From Cellulomonas denverensis (GTDB lineage Bacteria > Actinomycetota > Actinomycetes > Actinomycetales > Cellulomonadaceae): a DNA stretch of 64,000 nt. Under the pieces are notes generated by a model. The model saw nothing but the letters and a program-made list of their open reading frames with translations. It made no database searches and was not told the DNA's origin. The stretch's first letter is position 1. The number at the start of each line of letters is the position of its first letter. The stretch covers positions 56,906 through 120,905 of the forward strand of contig NZ_JAAXOX010000012.1 in NCBI RefSeq assembly GCF_012396125.1, written 5' to 3'. A program made the translations under genes and the position numbers. Of this stretch, positions 53,141 to 61,632 are shown in pieces.

Positions 53141-55306
53141 TCAGCCGTCCAGGCCGACCAATGCCTCGGCCGCGGGCCCCAGATCGTGCAGGCGCAGGTA
53201 ACCGTCCAGCACCGCGACCGCGGTCCAGGGCAACCAGTGCCGGTTCAGCCCGTAGCCCCGGCGCGGGCCCAGCCCCCAGTGTTCCTGCTGCCAGCCTGGC
53301 CCCGCGAGGTCCCAGGTCCGGTCGGCTGTCGCCAGCATGGCCAGTGAGCCGTGGTGCACCAGTCGCGCCACCCGCCCGGGCCACGCCTGGCCGGATCGCA
53401 GCGCCAGGTCGGCGAAAGTGGCGGCGTCCGCGACCAGGAACCCGTCCGACATCGTCACCCCCGACGTGATCAGTTGCAGGCCGACAGTGGAGCGTCCCGG
53501 CTTCCAGTGCAGGTCCGGCCAGGGGGCATCGGCGGGCATCGGCAGATCGACCAGGTGCACCCAGGATTCGGCCACCCGTCCGGCATGCAGCGCCCGGTCC
53601 AACCAGGCGTCCTCACCGGTGCGACGGTGCAGGGCCAGGAACGCCCGGGCCGCGAGGATGGCGCCTTCCTTGTCCACCACGTCCGGGTTGTCCAGGGTCG
53701 CTCCGGCATAGGCCAGCCGCTCGCCGACCCGGGCCCACACCTCCTCGCCGGCCCGCACCGCCGCCTCCAGACCGGCCGGGTCCGGACCTGCCGCCTCGAT
53801 CAGGAACGGCACCACACTCGCGGTGGCGGTCGGCGAGGATTGCAGCACGTCCCCGGTCCCGGCTCGCCAGGCTCTGGGGAATGAACCGTCAGCCCGCTGC
53901 TGGCCGCGCAGGAATGCTGCCCCGGACCGGGCCCACGCTCGCCAGCGGTCGGCCGCCGGTCCGGTACGTCCGGCAGCGGCGGCGAGCGCGGCGCGGCCAC
54001 CCTCGGCCAGGGCACGGGCGAACACGGCGGGGATCCCGTTCAGGTCGCGGTAGGTGGTGACGGCTCCGGTCGCAAGGTCCCAGCCCTCACCGGCCGGTGG
54101 ATTCAGCGGCAGCGCGGCGAAGGTGTCGAGCACGGCGCTGCCGGTTGCCGCCAGCAGGTCGGCCTCGGCAGGTCCAGTGGGCCCAGTGGCGTCCGGTCGG
54201 GGCAGGTCGCCCGCGCGGATCAGGTCCGCGATCCGGAGCAGGCAGGCACCGACGTCGGTCCCCGCGCCCACGAACCCCATCACGGCTGCGGTCGCGCCGG
54301 GCACCGGTAGCCCGGTCCGCGGGTCGGACTCCAGCCCGACGCCGGCGCCTCCGGTCGGTGCCGTGCGCACCTGGCCGGCCAGCACCCGCGCGACCGGGAG
54401 CAGGTACTCCCGGGCCGCCACCGGCTCAGCGGTCGGCCGGTGCCGTCGCCATGCCGCCTCGCGGGCCTGCGCCAGGTGGGTGGCGCGGTCGGCGGGGGGC
54501 ATGACGGTCCAGGCCAGCGTCACCCCGTGGCGCAGGCCGTCGCGCAGCGGGTGCAGCGTCATCCGCCAGCCCGGCAGCCCGGTGAGTGGCAGGCCACCGC
54601 TGGTGTAGGACCACTCGCCTTCGGCCGCCGGGTAGGCGCCACCGACCTCGACACCGCCGGCGGTGCTGCGGCCGCCGAGCGCCACCAGGTCCACCCGCGG
54701 ATCGATCACGATCCCGCCGTGCTCGTCCAGGCCGTCGGCGGCGACGGTGGCGCGGGTGCCGCCCTCCCGGTGCACGGTGAGGGCGACGCCGTCCGGGTAG
54801 CGCACGGTCAGGTGCGGTGCCGACAGCCGGTCCTCCCGGATCAGCACGTCCCGCAGGCCGGAGCACAGGGCCTCCGGCCCGCCCAGCGTCCAGGCGCTCA
54901 CCGGGCGGGCGTGGCCGTAGACCAGACCCGGCGCAGTGATCTCCAGCTCGGGCCAGTCCTCGGCCGTGACACGGGCCAGACCGACCGCGCTCGCGAAACC
55001 ACCGGGTGCCGTCCCCTCGACCCGCACCGAGCGCCGGAGGGTCAGCTGGGTGCCGCCGGACCAGTGATCCTCGACCTGCACGGTGCAGCCGGGGCTGACC
55101 CGAACGGTCGCCGTGCCGTGCATCCCGCCGGCCCGATCCCGGCGGATCGCGGTGTACGGCACGGCGACGGTCCGTGGCACCGCCTGGCCTGGTGCCACGA
55201 CGAGGATCTGCACCGGGGCGGCTGCCCGCCAGCGCCCGGCGGGACAGGACAGTTCGATCCCGGAGCCGTCGGCGACCGGGCGCCGGTCGACGGCGTGGGT
55301 GTTCAT
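53141..55306 (-). CDS. Unassigned 721-residue protein, likely intracellular carbohydrate-active enzyme
   Basis: I do not recognise this family. There is no signal peptide or membrane helix. The first 290 or so residues look beta-rich (SGGTQLTLRRSVRVEG, PHLTVRYPDGVALTVHREGG). From about 300 on the protein becomes a series of helical hairpins with FLRGQQRADGSFPRAW, GAILAARAFLALHRRTGEDAWLD and WLPWTAVAVLDGYLRLHDLG, the look of an (alpha/alpha)6 barrel. A beta-sandwich followed by such a barrel is common in glycoside hydrolases and lyases. It is the last gene of the GH127/ABC operon, overlapping the second permease by 4 bp, so it probably acts on the imported oligosaccharide. Acidic residues at D541-D545, E548, D598 and E675 are candidates for catalysis. 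Confidence 0.7.
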   Translation of the reverse strand: MNTHAVDRRPVADGSGIELSCPAGRWRAAAPVQILVVAPGQAVPRTVAVPYTAIRRDRAGGMHGTATVRVSPGCTVQVEDHWSGGTQLTLRRSVRVEGTAPGGFASAVGLARVTAEDWPELEITAPGLVYGHARPVSAWTLGGPEALCSGLRDVLIREDRLSAPHLTVRYPDGVALTVHREGGTRATVAADGLDEHGGIVIDPRVDLVALGGRSTAGGVEVGGAYPAAEGEWSYTSGGLPLTGLPGWRMTLHPLRDGLRHGVTLAWTVMPPADRATHLAQAREAAWRRHRPTAEPVAAREYLLPVARVLAGQVRTAPTGGAGVGLESDPRTGLPVPGATAAVMGFVGAGTDVGACLLRIADLIRAGDLPRPDATGPTGPAEADLLAATGSAVLDTFAALPLNPPAGEGWDLATGAVTTYRDLNGIPAVFARALAEGGRAALAAAAGRTGPAADRWRAWARSGAAFLRGQQRADGSFPRAWRAGTGDVLQSSPTATASVVPFLIEAAGPDPAGLEAAVRAGEEVWARVGERLAYAGATLDNPDVVDKEGAILAARAFLALHRRTGEDAWLDRALHAGRVAESWVHLVDLPMPADAPWPDLHWKPGRSTVGLQLITSGVTMSDGFLVADAATFADLALRSGQAWPGRVARLVHHGSLAMLATADRTWDLAGPGWQQEHWGLGPRRGYGLNRHWLPWTAVAVLDGYLRLHDLGPAAEALVGLDG

Positions 55307-56169
55307 CCCTTGATGCCGGAGCTGGCCAGGCTCGGCACGATGAACCGCTGGAACACCACGAACATGAGCACGACCGGGATCGTCAGCAGCACCACCCCCG
55401 CCATCTGCACCGTCGGCAGGGTGTAGTTCTGCGCCTGGAGGCTGTTCAGTCCCACGGTGAGGACGAACTTGTCCGGATCGTTCACCATCGTGACCGGGAT
55501 CAGGAAGCTGTTCCAGGTCCAGGTCCCCGCCAGGATCGCCTGGGTCGCGATGCCGGTCATCGCCAGCGGCACCCCGATCTGCAGGAAGGTCCGGAACCGC
55601 CCCGCACCGTCCAGCGCGGCTGCCTCGTCGAGTTCGGCGGGCAGGGTGGAGAAGGTCTGGCGCATCAGGAAGATCAGCAGCGGGTTCACCAAGAACGGCA
55701 CCACCAGGGCGATCAGGCTGTTCAGCCACCCGTAGGAGGCGATCTGCAGGTACAGCGGGATCAGGTAGGCCTGGAGCGGGACCAGCAGGATCGCGATCAC
55801 CCCGAGCAGCAGCCACCGCCGGCCGGCGAACCGGAACCGGGCCAGTGCGTATCCGGCCAGCGTGTTCACCAGCACCGCTCCGCCGACGACCAGCGCGGTC
55901 ACCACCAGCGTGTTGCGGTACCAGGTGCCGATCGATGCGTGCTGCACGACGTAGGCGTAGTTCGCCAGCGTGAGGTCGCCCGGCCCGACCAGGTCGAGAT
56001 AGCGCTCCGGCGGAAGCAGTGACACGTACAGCCCGAAGACCAGTGGTGCGACCATCACCAGGGCGATCACGGTGAGTGTCGTGTACTGGACGCTGCGGGC
56101 GATCCGGGACCGCCGGCCCCGGCGTGGCCCACGTACTGGCTGCCTGGCGGTCGCACCTGGGGAGTTCAT
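55303..56169 (-). CDS. Carbohydrate ABC transporter permease (MalG type)
   Basis: A 288-residue inner-membrane permease with six hydrophobic segments. The EAA loop reads ELDEAAALDGAGRFRTFLQIGVPL, contacting the ATPase. A short basic N-terminus (RRGRRSR) precedes the first helix, and the C-terminus ends IVPSLASSGIKG as in MalG-like proteins. It overlaps both neighbours by 4 bp. Confidence 0.9.
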   Translation of the reverse strand: MNSPGATARQPVRGPRRGRRSRIARSVQYTTLTVIALVMVAPLVFGLYVSLLPPERYLDLVGPGDLTLANYAYVVQHASIGTWYRNTLVVTALVVGGAVLVNTLAGYALARFRFAGRRWLLLGVIAILLVPLQAYLIPLYLQIASYGWLNSLIALVVPFLVNPLLIFLMRQTFSTLPAELDEAAALDGAGRFRTFLQIGVPLAMTGIATQAILAGTWTWNSFLIPVTMVNDPDKFVLTVGLNSLQAQNYTLPTVQMAGVVLLTIPVVLMFVVFQRFIVPSLASSGIKG

Positions 56170-57143
56170 GAGTTCGTCCTCCGTGCCGCAAGCCGGCTGA
56201 GGATGCCGGCCGCGACGATCGCGACCAGCAGGATGACGGTGGCGGCGCTGCCGAGACCGACGGCGTTCAGCCGGAATGCCTGCTGATAGATGAAGATCAC
56301 GATGGTGGAGGTCGCACCGGCCGGGCTGCCCAGCGTGGTGCCACCCGAGATCACGTAGGCCTGATCGAAGACCTGCACCGCCTGGATGAACCCGGTCAGG
56401 ACCACGAAGACCGTGAATGGCCGCACCCCGGGCACGGTCACCGACCAGAACCGGCGCAGCACCCCGGCGCCGTCGACCTCGGCGGCCTCGTAGAGGGACG
56501 CGTCGATGGATTCCATCCCGCCGACAAAGATGACGATGTACAGACCGACGAACATGTACACGTAGACCAGGACCAGGAAGTACAGCGCAGTCGACGGTTC
56601 GGCGTACCAGGTCCCGCCCGGCAGGCCGAGCGCTTCCAGGGAGGCCGACACCGGGCCGCCGGAGACGAACAACTGCATGAAGATCGTGGTCACCGCGACG
56701 GTGGAGGTCATGTACGGGACGAAGACCGCCGTGCGCAGCGCGGTCCGCCCCCTGCTGGCGGACACCAGCATCGCGGCGATCAGGATCGCCAGGAGGGTCT
56801 GCGCCGGCACCACCAGGGCGATGAATGTGGCGGTGATCCCGAGCGAGCGGCCGAACGCCGGGTCGGCGAACAGCGCCTGGTAGTTGGCCAGCCCGACGAA
56901 CTCGCGCTCGTCGAAGTGGAACTTGTTCACCTGCTGGAAGCTGAGCAGCACCGACTGCACGATCGGCCAGACGAACCACCACAACAGCAGGGCCACCGCC
57001 GGAGCCACCATCGCCCAGGCAGTGAGATTCTCCGGCAGCCGGGCGCGCAGCCGGGTGCGCCAGTCCGTGGCCCGGGGCCGGCTCGTGGGCGGACCACCCG
57101 GCCCGGCGGTGCTGCCGGGCCGGGCGGTCAGGTCACTGCCCAT
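56166..57143 (-). CDS. Carbohydrate ABC transporter permease (MalF type)
   Basis: A 325-residue permease. About 40 polar residues come before the first of six membrane helices (WAMVAPAVALLLWWFVWPI). The EAA loop is SLYEAAEVDGAGVLRRFWSVTVPG. It partners the MalG-type protein. Its start overlaps the binding-protein gene by 11 bp. Confidence 0.9.
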   Translation of the reverse strand: MGSDLTARPGSTAGPGGPPTSRPRATDWRTRLRARLPENLTAWAMVAPAVALLLWWFVWPIVQSVLLSFQQVNKFHFDEREFVGLANYQALFADPAFGRSLGITATFIALVVPAQTLLAILIAAMLVSASRGRTALRTAVFVPYMTSTVAVTTIFMQLFVSGGPVSASLEALGLPGGTWYAEPSTALYFLVLVYVYMFVGLYIVIFVGGMESIDASLYEAAEVDGAGVLRRFWSVTVPGVRPFTVFVVLTGFIQAVQVFDQAYVISGGTTLGSPAGATSTIVIFIYQQAFRLNAVGLGSAATVILLVAIVAAGILSRLAARRTNS

Positions 57144-58407
57144 AGGTGTCCTGGAGCTGCGAGAGCAGCTCCTCCGGCGTCTGGTTCCCGGGGTTGAACA
57201 CCAGGTCCTGGAAGCCCGCGACGAGCGCGTTGCCGAACTCCGTGGTCTGCAGCGGGTAGTCGAGCGTGCGCCCGGACTCGATCAGTTCGTCGGTGAAGGC
57301 GGCATAGGCGGGCGTGGCATCCCGGTACTGATCGATGTAGCTGGTCATTGCCGGAACCTGGGTGCCCGACTCGAGCAGGTCGGCCTGTGCCTGGTCGTCG
57401 GTGAGGATCTCCAGGACTGCCTGAGCCGCAGCCGTGTTCTCGGATCGCGCGTTGATCGAGTACCCACCGCTGTAGGTCACCACCGTCTGCTCGCCGTCCG
57501 GGCCGGGCAGCGGCAGCAGGTCGTAGTCGACATCCGGCGCAGTGGCCGCCATGAACGACACGTACCAGGGACCGGCGTCGGACAGAGCGGCGGAGCCGGC
57601 GGCAAAGGCCTCGCCGTCCCAGGTAGCACCGAGCTGCTTGGCGGTCTGCGCCCAGCCCTCGCTGAACAGGTCCACCAGATAGGTCAGGCCGGCGACGTTC
57701 TCCGGTGAGTCGATGGTGCGGCCGTAGTCGTAGCCGCCGCCGAAGGCGTACAGGTACTGGCTGATGTGGAACAGCGAGTCCAGCAGCACCGTGCCGGTCG
57801 CGTCGGTCTGCTCGGTGACCGCCTGGGCGGCCTGCGCGTACTCGTCCAGGGTCCGGGGTGACTCGGTGATGCCGGACTCGGCGAGCAGATCGGTCCGTAC
57901 CGCGATCCCGGAGTGCTGCAGGAACAGGGGGACGCCGTAGAGCGTGCCGTCGATCGTCCAGCCGTCGATCAGCGAGGACGGATACACCGACAGATCCTTG
58001 TCCGTGCTGTCGACCCAGTCGTCCAGCGGCTCGATCACGCCCTCGCTCGCGTACTGCGCGATCGGGGCCGCCCCGTCCCACTGGATGATGTCGGGGGCGG
58101 TGTCGCCGGCGAACTCGGTGGGCAGCTGGTTCAGCTGGTCGTCGTAGGTGGGGTAGACCACCGGGGTGATGGTCAGGTCGGGGTAGGCGGCCTCGGCGCG
58201 GGCGATCGCGGCGCGCAGGTACTCGCCCCACTCGCCCTCACCGGACCAGCCGATGGTCACCTCGCCGGAGATCGTGCCGTCTCCGGTGCTCGATCCGGCG
58301 CTGTCCCCGCCGGAACCACAGGCCGTGACGGCCAGCAGCACCGCCACGGCGGCGCCGAGGGGAGCGGTGGTGCGCCGGGTCGGGCGCCAGGATGTGGGTC
58401 GGGACAT
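57133..58407 (-). CDS. Extracellular solute-binding lipoprotein for sugars
   Basis: A 424-residue family 1 binding protein. The signal peptide ends in the lipobox AVTAC with C30 lipidated, followed by a Ser/Gly linker. The mature part has the usual binding-protein pattern (GEVTIGWSGEGEWGEYLR, PDIIQWDGAAPIAQYASEG, DGTLYGVPLFLQHSGIAVRTDLL). ATG 58407 was chosen because AAGGAGG stands 7 nt before it and it starts a normal signal peptide; the frame upstream to 58467 would spoil that. No ATPase gene is in the operon. Confidence 0.92.
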   Translation of the reverse strand: MSRPTSWRPTRRTTAPLGAAVAVLLAVTACGSGGDSAGSSTGDGTISGEVTIGWSGEGEWGEYLRAAIARAEAAYPDLTITPVVYPTYDDQLNQLPTEFAGDTAPDIIQWDGAAPIAQYASEGVIEPLDDWVDSTDKDLSVYPSSLIDGWTIDGTLYGVPLFLQHSGIAVRTDLLAESGITESPRTLDEYAQAAQAVTEQTDATGTVLLDSLFHISQYLYAFGGGYDYGRTIDSPENVAGLTYLVDLFSEGWAQTAKQLGATWDGEAFAAGSAALSDAGPWYVSFMAATAPDVDYDLLPLPGPDGEQTVVTYSGGYSINARSENTAAAQAVLEILTDDQAQADLLESGTQVPAMTSYIDQYRDATPAYAAFTDELIESGRTLDYPLQTTEFGNALVAGFQDLVFNPGNQTPEELLSQLQDTYGQ

Positions 58408-58479
58408 CGAAAGCCTCCTTGCTCTGACGTGTACTGTCTCGGAACGCGAGCCGTCCGGCGCGCGCACGTGTGTGGTGGG

Positions 58480-60378
58480 TCACCGCTGTGGCAACCACAC
58501 CCGCATCTGGGTCGGACCGCGCTCGCCCCACTGGTGGTACGGCCGCAGCTCGACGTCGAGCGGATCGGCCTCGGCCCCGGCGTACCGGACCGCCCGGACC
58601 AGCGCGCCGCCCTCCGCGGACGACCGCGGCGGCTCGGTGGTGGGCACCACCGCCACGTCGTGCAGATCGGTGCCGTCCGGCAGCGCCACCGACTCCAGGC
58701 ACAGGACCACCGGACCCCGCTCCACGGCGACGCAGCCGCGCACGGCGTCCACCCGCCGATCGGGTGCCGTCCAGCGGGGTGCCACGGGCAGGGTCAGCAC
58801 GATGGTGCTGCCCGCCACCAACGGCACCCGGACCCGGTCGGCAGTCACCGGCAGCGCCGCGCCGTCGACCTCGGCCGTCGCGCCCTGTGCCCAGGCCGGC
58901 ACCCGGAGCACGAGTGCGACACCGGCGGCCGCCTGGTCCACCTGGATCTCCACCCGGCCGTGTTCGGGATAGGCGGTGCTCACCCGGAGGACCACGGGTG
59001 AACCGTCCGGGGCGGTGGTGCGGATGGTGCCGGCCATGTACTGCACCAGGGCCAGCTCCTGCCCGTGCCAGGCGGCGACGTACCCGCCGAGTCCGGCCAG
59101 GGTCCGGGCGATGTTGGTCGGGCAACAGGACACCTGGAACCAGGGCGCCCGCTGGCTGGAGGCGGCACGGGGGCTCACCCCGTCCGGGTCGACCGGTGCG
59201 CCGTGCACCCGCTGGTGCAGGGGGTTGGCGTAGAAGAACGCCCGGCCGTCTGCTGCCGGTGAGGTGGCGATCACGTTGTAGAGCACGCGTTCGACCAGAT
59301 CGGCGTAGCGCATCTGTCCGGTGGCCAGGTAGAGCCGCCAGGAGAACATCACGGCCGCCACCCCGGCGCAGGTCTCGGAGTAGGCGCGGTCGGGCGGGAG
59401 TTCGTGATCGAGGCCGAAGGCCTCGCCGGTGTGCCGCGAACCCATACCGCCGGTCACATAAGTGCGGGCGGCGACCGTGGCTTCCCACTGCGCCACCAGG
59501 GCGTCCAGCAGCTCACGGTCCCCGGTCTCGACCGCGACGTCTACCGCCCCCGCTGCCAGGTACAGCGCGCGTACCGCGTGACCGCGCAGCACGGTGGCGT
59601 CCCGGACCGGGATGTCGTCCTGGAAGTAGTCCCGGCCCAGTTCGATGTCGGCCAGGACGCCGTGCCCCCGGCGTTCGACGAACAACCGCGCCTGGTGCAG
59701 ATACTCCTGCCGCCCGGTGGCGCGGGACAGCTCGGCCAGGGCCACCTCGATCTCGGGGTGTCCACACACCGACTCGATCCCCTCCGGACCGAAGGTCGCG
59801 ACCACGTGGTCGGCCACCCGCAGCGCGGCACGGACCAGCTCGTCCTCGCCGTGGGTGCGCAGCCTGGCCACCGCAGCCTGGATCAGGTGTCCGGCGCAGT
59901 ACAGCTCGTGCCCCCACTCCAGATCGGTGTACCGACCCGGCTGTCCGGCCCCGCCGAACCGCGTGCCCAGGTAGCCGTCGGTCGCCTGGGCGGCCACCAC
60001 CCGTGCCGCCAATCGCTGGTACTGGCCCTCGACCTGCGGATCCTGGGTCCGCGCCGACTCCCAGGCGAGCGCCTCCAGGACCTTGTAGATCTCGGAGTCG
60101 GCGAACTCCCGGCCGTTGCGCGGCCCGCCCATGCCCTGCGCGGTGGCGTCGAAGTTGGCCACCCAGCCCAGCCGCTCGAGCCAGCCGAGGCAGTGCTCCA
60201 GCGTCGCCTCGTGATTGACGGACTGCCGGGTGCCCCAGAACCCGCCGTCGATCAGCACCTCGTCGATGCCGAGCGGCAGCCGGTCGCCGCGGTGGGGGAC
60301 CGCCGGGGACATCGGGGTGCGGCGGTGCGGCCGCCCGGTGTTCCCGGCCGGGGTGGTCGACGTCGTCGTCGGTGTCAT
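58480..60378 (-). CDS. GH127 beta-L-arabinofuranosidase
   Basis: A 632-residue glycoside hydrolase. The zinc-cysteine catalytic set of HypBA1 from Bifidobacterium (E338, C340, C417, C418) corresponds to E335 and C337 in YSETCAGV and C418-C419 in SCCPTNIAR. An (alpha/alpha)6 barrel comes first, then beta-sandwich domains (VEIQVDQAAAGVALVLRVPA). No signal peptide, so it works in the cytoplasm on imported sugar. Family members release beta-L-arabinofuranose from plant hydroxyproline-linked or pectic oligosaccharides; related proteins have other specificities. It is the first gene of its operon, with a LacI-type operator 17 bp upstream and GAGGAC as ribosome-binding site. Confidence 0.9.
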   Translation of the reverse strand: MTPTTTSTTPAGNTGRPHRRTPMSPAVPHRGDRLPLGIDEVLIDGGFWGTRQSVNHEATLEHCLGWLERLGWVANFDATAQGMGGPRNGREFADSEIYKVLEALAWESARTQDPQVEGQYQRLAARVVAAQATDGYLGTRFGGAGQPGRYTDLEWGHELYCAGHLIQAAVARLRTHGEDELVRAALRVADHVVATFGPEGIESVCGHPEIEVALAELSRATGRQEYLHQARLFVERRGHGVLADIELGRDYFQDDIPVRDATVLRGHAVRALYLAAGAVDVAVETGDRELLDALVAQWEATVAARTYVTGGMGSRHTGEAFGLDHELPPDRAYSETCAGVAAVMFSWRLYLATGQMRYADLVERVLYNVIATSPAADGRAFFYANPLHQRVHGAPVDPDGVSPRAASSQRAPWFQVSCCPTNIARTLAGLGGYVAAWHGQELALVQYMAGTIRTTAPDGSPVVLRVSTAYPEHGRVEIQVDQAAAGVALVLRVPAWAQGATAEVDGAALPVTADRVRVPLVAGSTIVLTLPVAPRWTAPDRRVDAVRGCVAVERGPVVLCLESVALPDGTDLHDVAVVPTTEPPRSSAEGGALVRAVRYAGAEADPLDVELRPYHQWGERGPTQMRVWLPQR

Positions 60379-60394
60379 GTGCGTCCTCGCTCGT

Positions 60395-60414
60395 GACCGA
60401 AATCGCTTTCGGTC
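60395..60414. promoter_or_regulatory. LacI-family operator
   Basis: GACCGAAATCGCTTTCGGTC has 8-bp perfect arms around TCGC and resembles the general LacI-family form CGAAANCGNTTTCG. It lies 17 bp upstream of the GH127 start and 166 bp upstream of the lacI-type gene, well placed to repress the catabolic operon. Confidence 0.75.
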
Positions 60415-60579
60415 GCCGACGCTAACCGAGCGATGGCCGATTCGTCAAAGGGCGTGGGTGCGGGCATGGTGCGCGTGGGTCCGGCGGGGTGCGCGGCCGG
60501 TGATCGGGCTCCGCGGCCCGGACCGGCTCGGCTATGCTTCGGCTCAGGCACGAGAATCTCCAGCCCAAAGGGGGCACAG

Positions 60580-61599
60580 ATGGCGGTGGGCAGCGCGGCG
60601 GACGGGCGCCCGGCACGACTCGCGGATGTGGCGAGGTTGGCGGGCGTCTCCCCGGCGACCGCCTCCAAGGCGCTGAACAACCGGGAGCAGGTTCGCGCCG
60701 AAACTCGCGAAAGAGTAGTTTCGGCCGCTGAGGCGCTGGGGTTCCGGCCGCACAACTCGGCGCGGCATCTCGCCTCGGGCCGATCGCGGACGATCGGGCT
60801 GATCACCCACGACCTGGAGGGCCGGTTCTCGATCCCGATCCTGATGGGTGCCGAGGACGTCGCCGGCACCGGGGACGTCTCCGTGCTGCTCTGCGACGCG
60901 CGCGGCGACAGCATCCGCGAGCAACACCACCTGCACACGTTGCTCAGCCGACGGGTCGACGGCCTGATCGTGGTGGGTGCCCGCACCGATCCCCGCCCGT
61001 CGCTGGGCGCGCTGCCGGTACCGGTGGTCTACGCCTACGCACCGTCCGAGGATCCGCAGGACACGTCGGTCGTCACCGACGACCTGGCCGGTGGGCGGAT
61101 GGCGGTCGAGCATCTGCTCGCCCTGGGTCGCAGCCGGATCGGGATCGTCGCCGGGGACATCGACTTCCTGGCGGCGCGGCAGCGGGTCGACGGCGCGATG
61201 CGCGCCCTCACGGAGGCGGGGCTGGAGCCGGTCGGCGGCACCGCCCTCTACGGCGCCTGGACCGAGGAATGGGGTCGCATCGCGGCCGCGAGCATCCTGG
61301 GCCGGCACCCGGAGGTCGATGCACTGGTCTGCGGCAGCGACCTGATCGCCCGCGGCGCCCTGGAGACCGCCCGCGAACGCGGACGCGCCGTGCCGCAGGA
61401 GATCGCCGTCCTCGGGCACGACAACTGGGGCCTGATCTCGGACGGAGCCCGGCCCCGGCTCAGCAGCATCGATCTCAACCTCGAGGAACTGGGCCGGAGG
61501 GCCGCCGCCCTGCTGTTCGGCGCGATCGACGGTGACCCCCGGCCTCGCACCACCACCATCCCCAGCCGCCTGGTCCCGCGGGGCTCCACCGCCGGCTGA
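60580..61599 (+). CDS. LacI-family transcriptional regulator
   Basis: A 339-residue repressor. The N-terminal helix-turn-helix and hinge read ARLADVARLAGVSPATASKA (residues 13-32) and ALGFRPHNSARHLASG; a periplasmic-binding-type sensor domain follows (TIGLITHDLEGRFSIPILMG to IPSRLVPRG). ATG 60580 has AAAGGGGG about 6 nt upstream; TATGCT at 60533-60538 may be its -10. It is divergent from the GH127 operon and should respond to an arabinose-containing sugar. An upstream frame to 60433 has no support. Confidence 0.92.
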   Translation: MAVGSAADGRPARLADVARLAGVSPATASKALNNREQVRAETRERVVSAAEALGFRPHNSARHLASGRSRTIGLITHDLEGRFSIPILMGAEDVAGTGDVSVLLCDARGDSIREQHHLHTLLSRRVDGLIVVGARTDPRPSLGALPVPVVYAYAPSEDPQDTSVVTDDLAGGRMAVEHLLALGRSRIGIVAGDIDFLAARQRVDGAMRALTEAGLEPVGGTALYGAWTEEWGRIAAASILGRHPEVDALVCGSDLIARGALETARERGRAVPQEIAVLGHDNWGLISDGARPRLSSIDLNLEELGRRAAALLFGAIDGDPRPRTTTIPSRLVPRGSTAG

Positions 61600-61632
61600 C
61601 CGGATCGGGGCCCCCCGGACTACGCTGGCCCG

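Noticed and set aside
55307..56191. Extension of the unassigned protein to 1016 residues by an earlier in-frame start
   Set aside because: The added part is the wrong frame of the permease gene, and ATG 55306 gives the standard 4-bp coupling.
53141..61599. Integrative element or phage carrying the carbohydrate locus
   Set aside because: No integrase, transposase, tRNA target or direct repeats were seen at either junction; only the disruption of proBA supports insertion.
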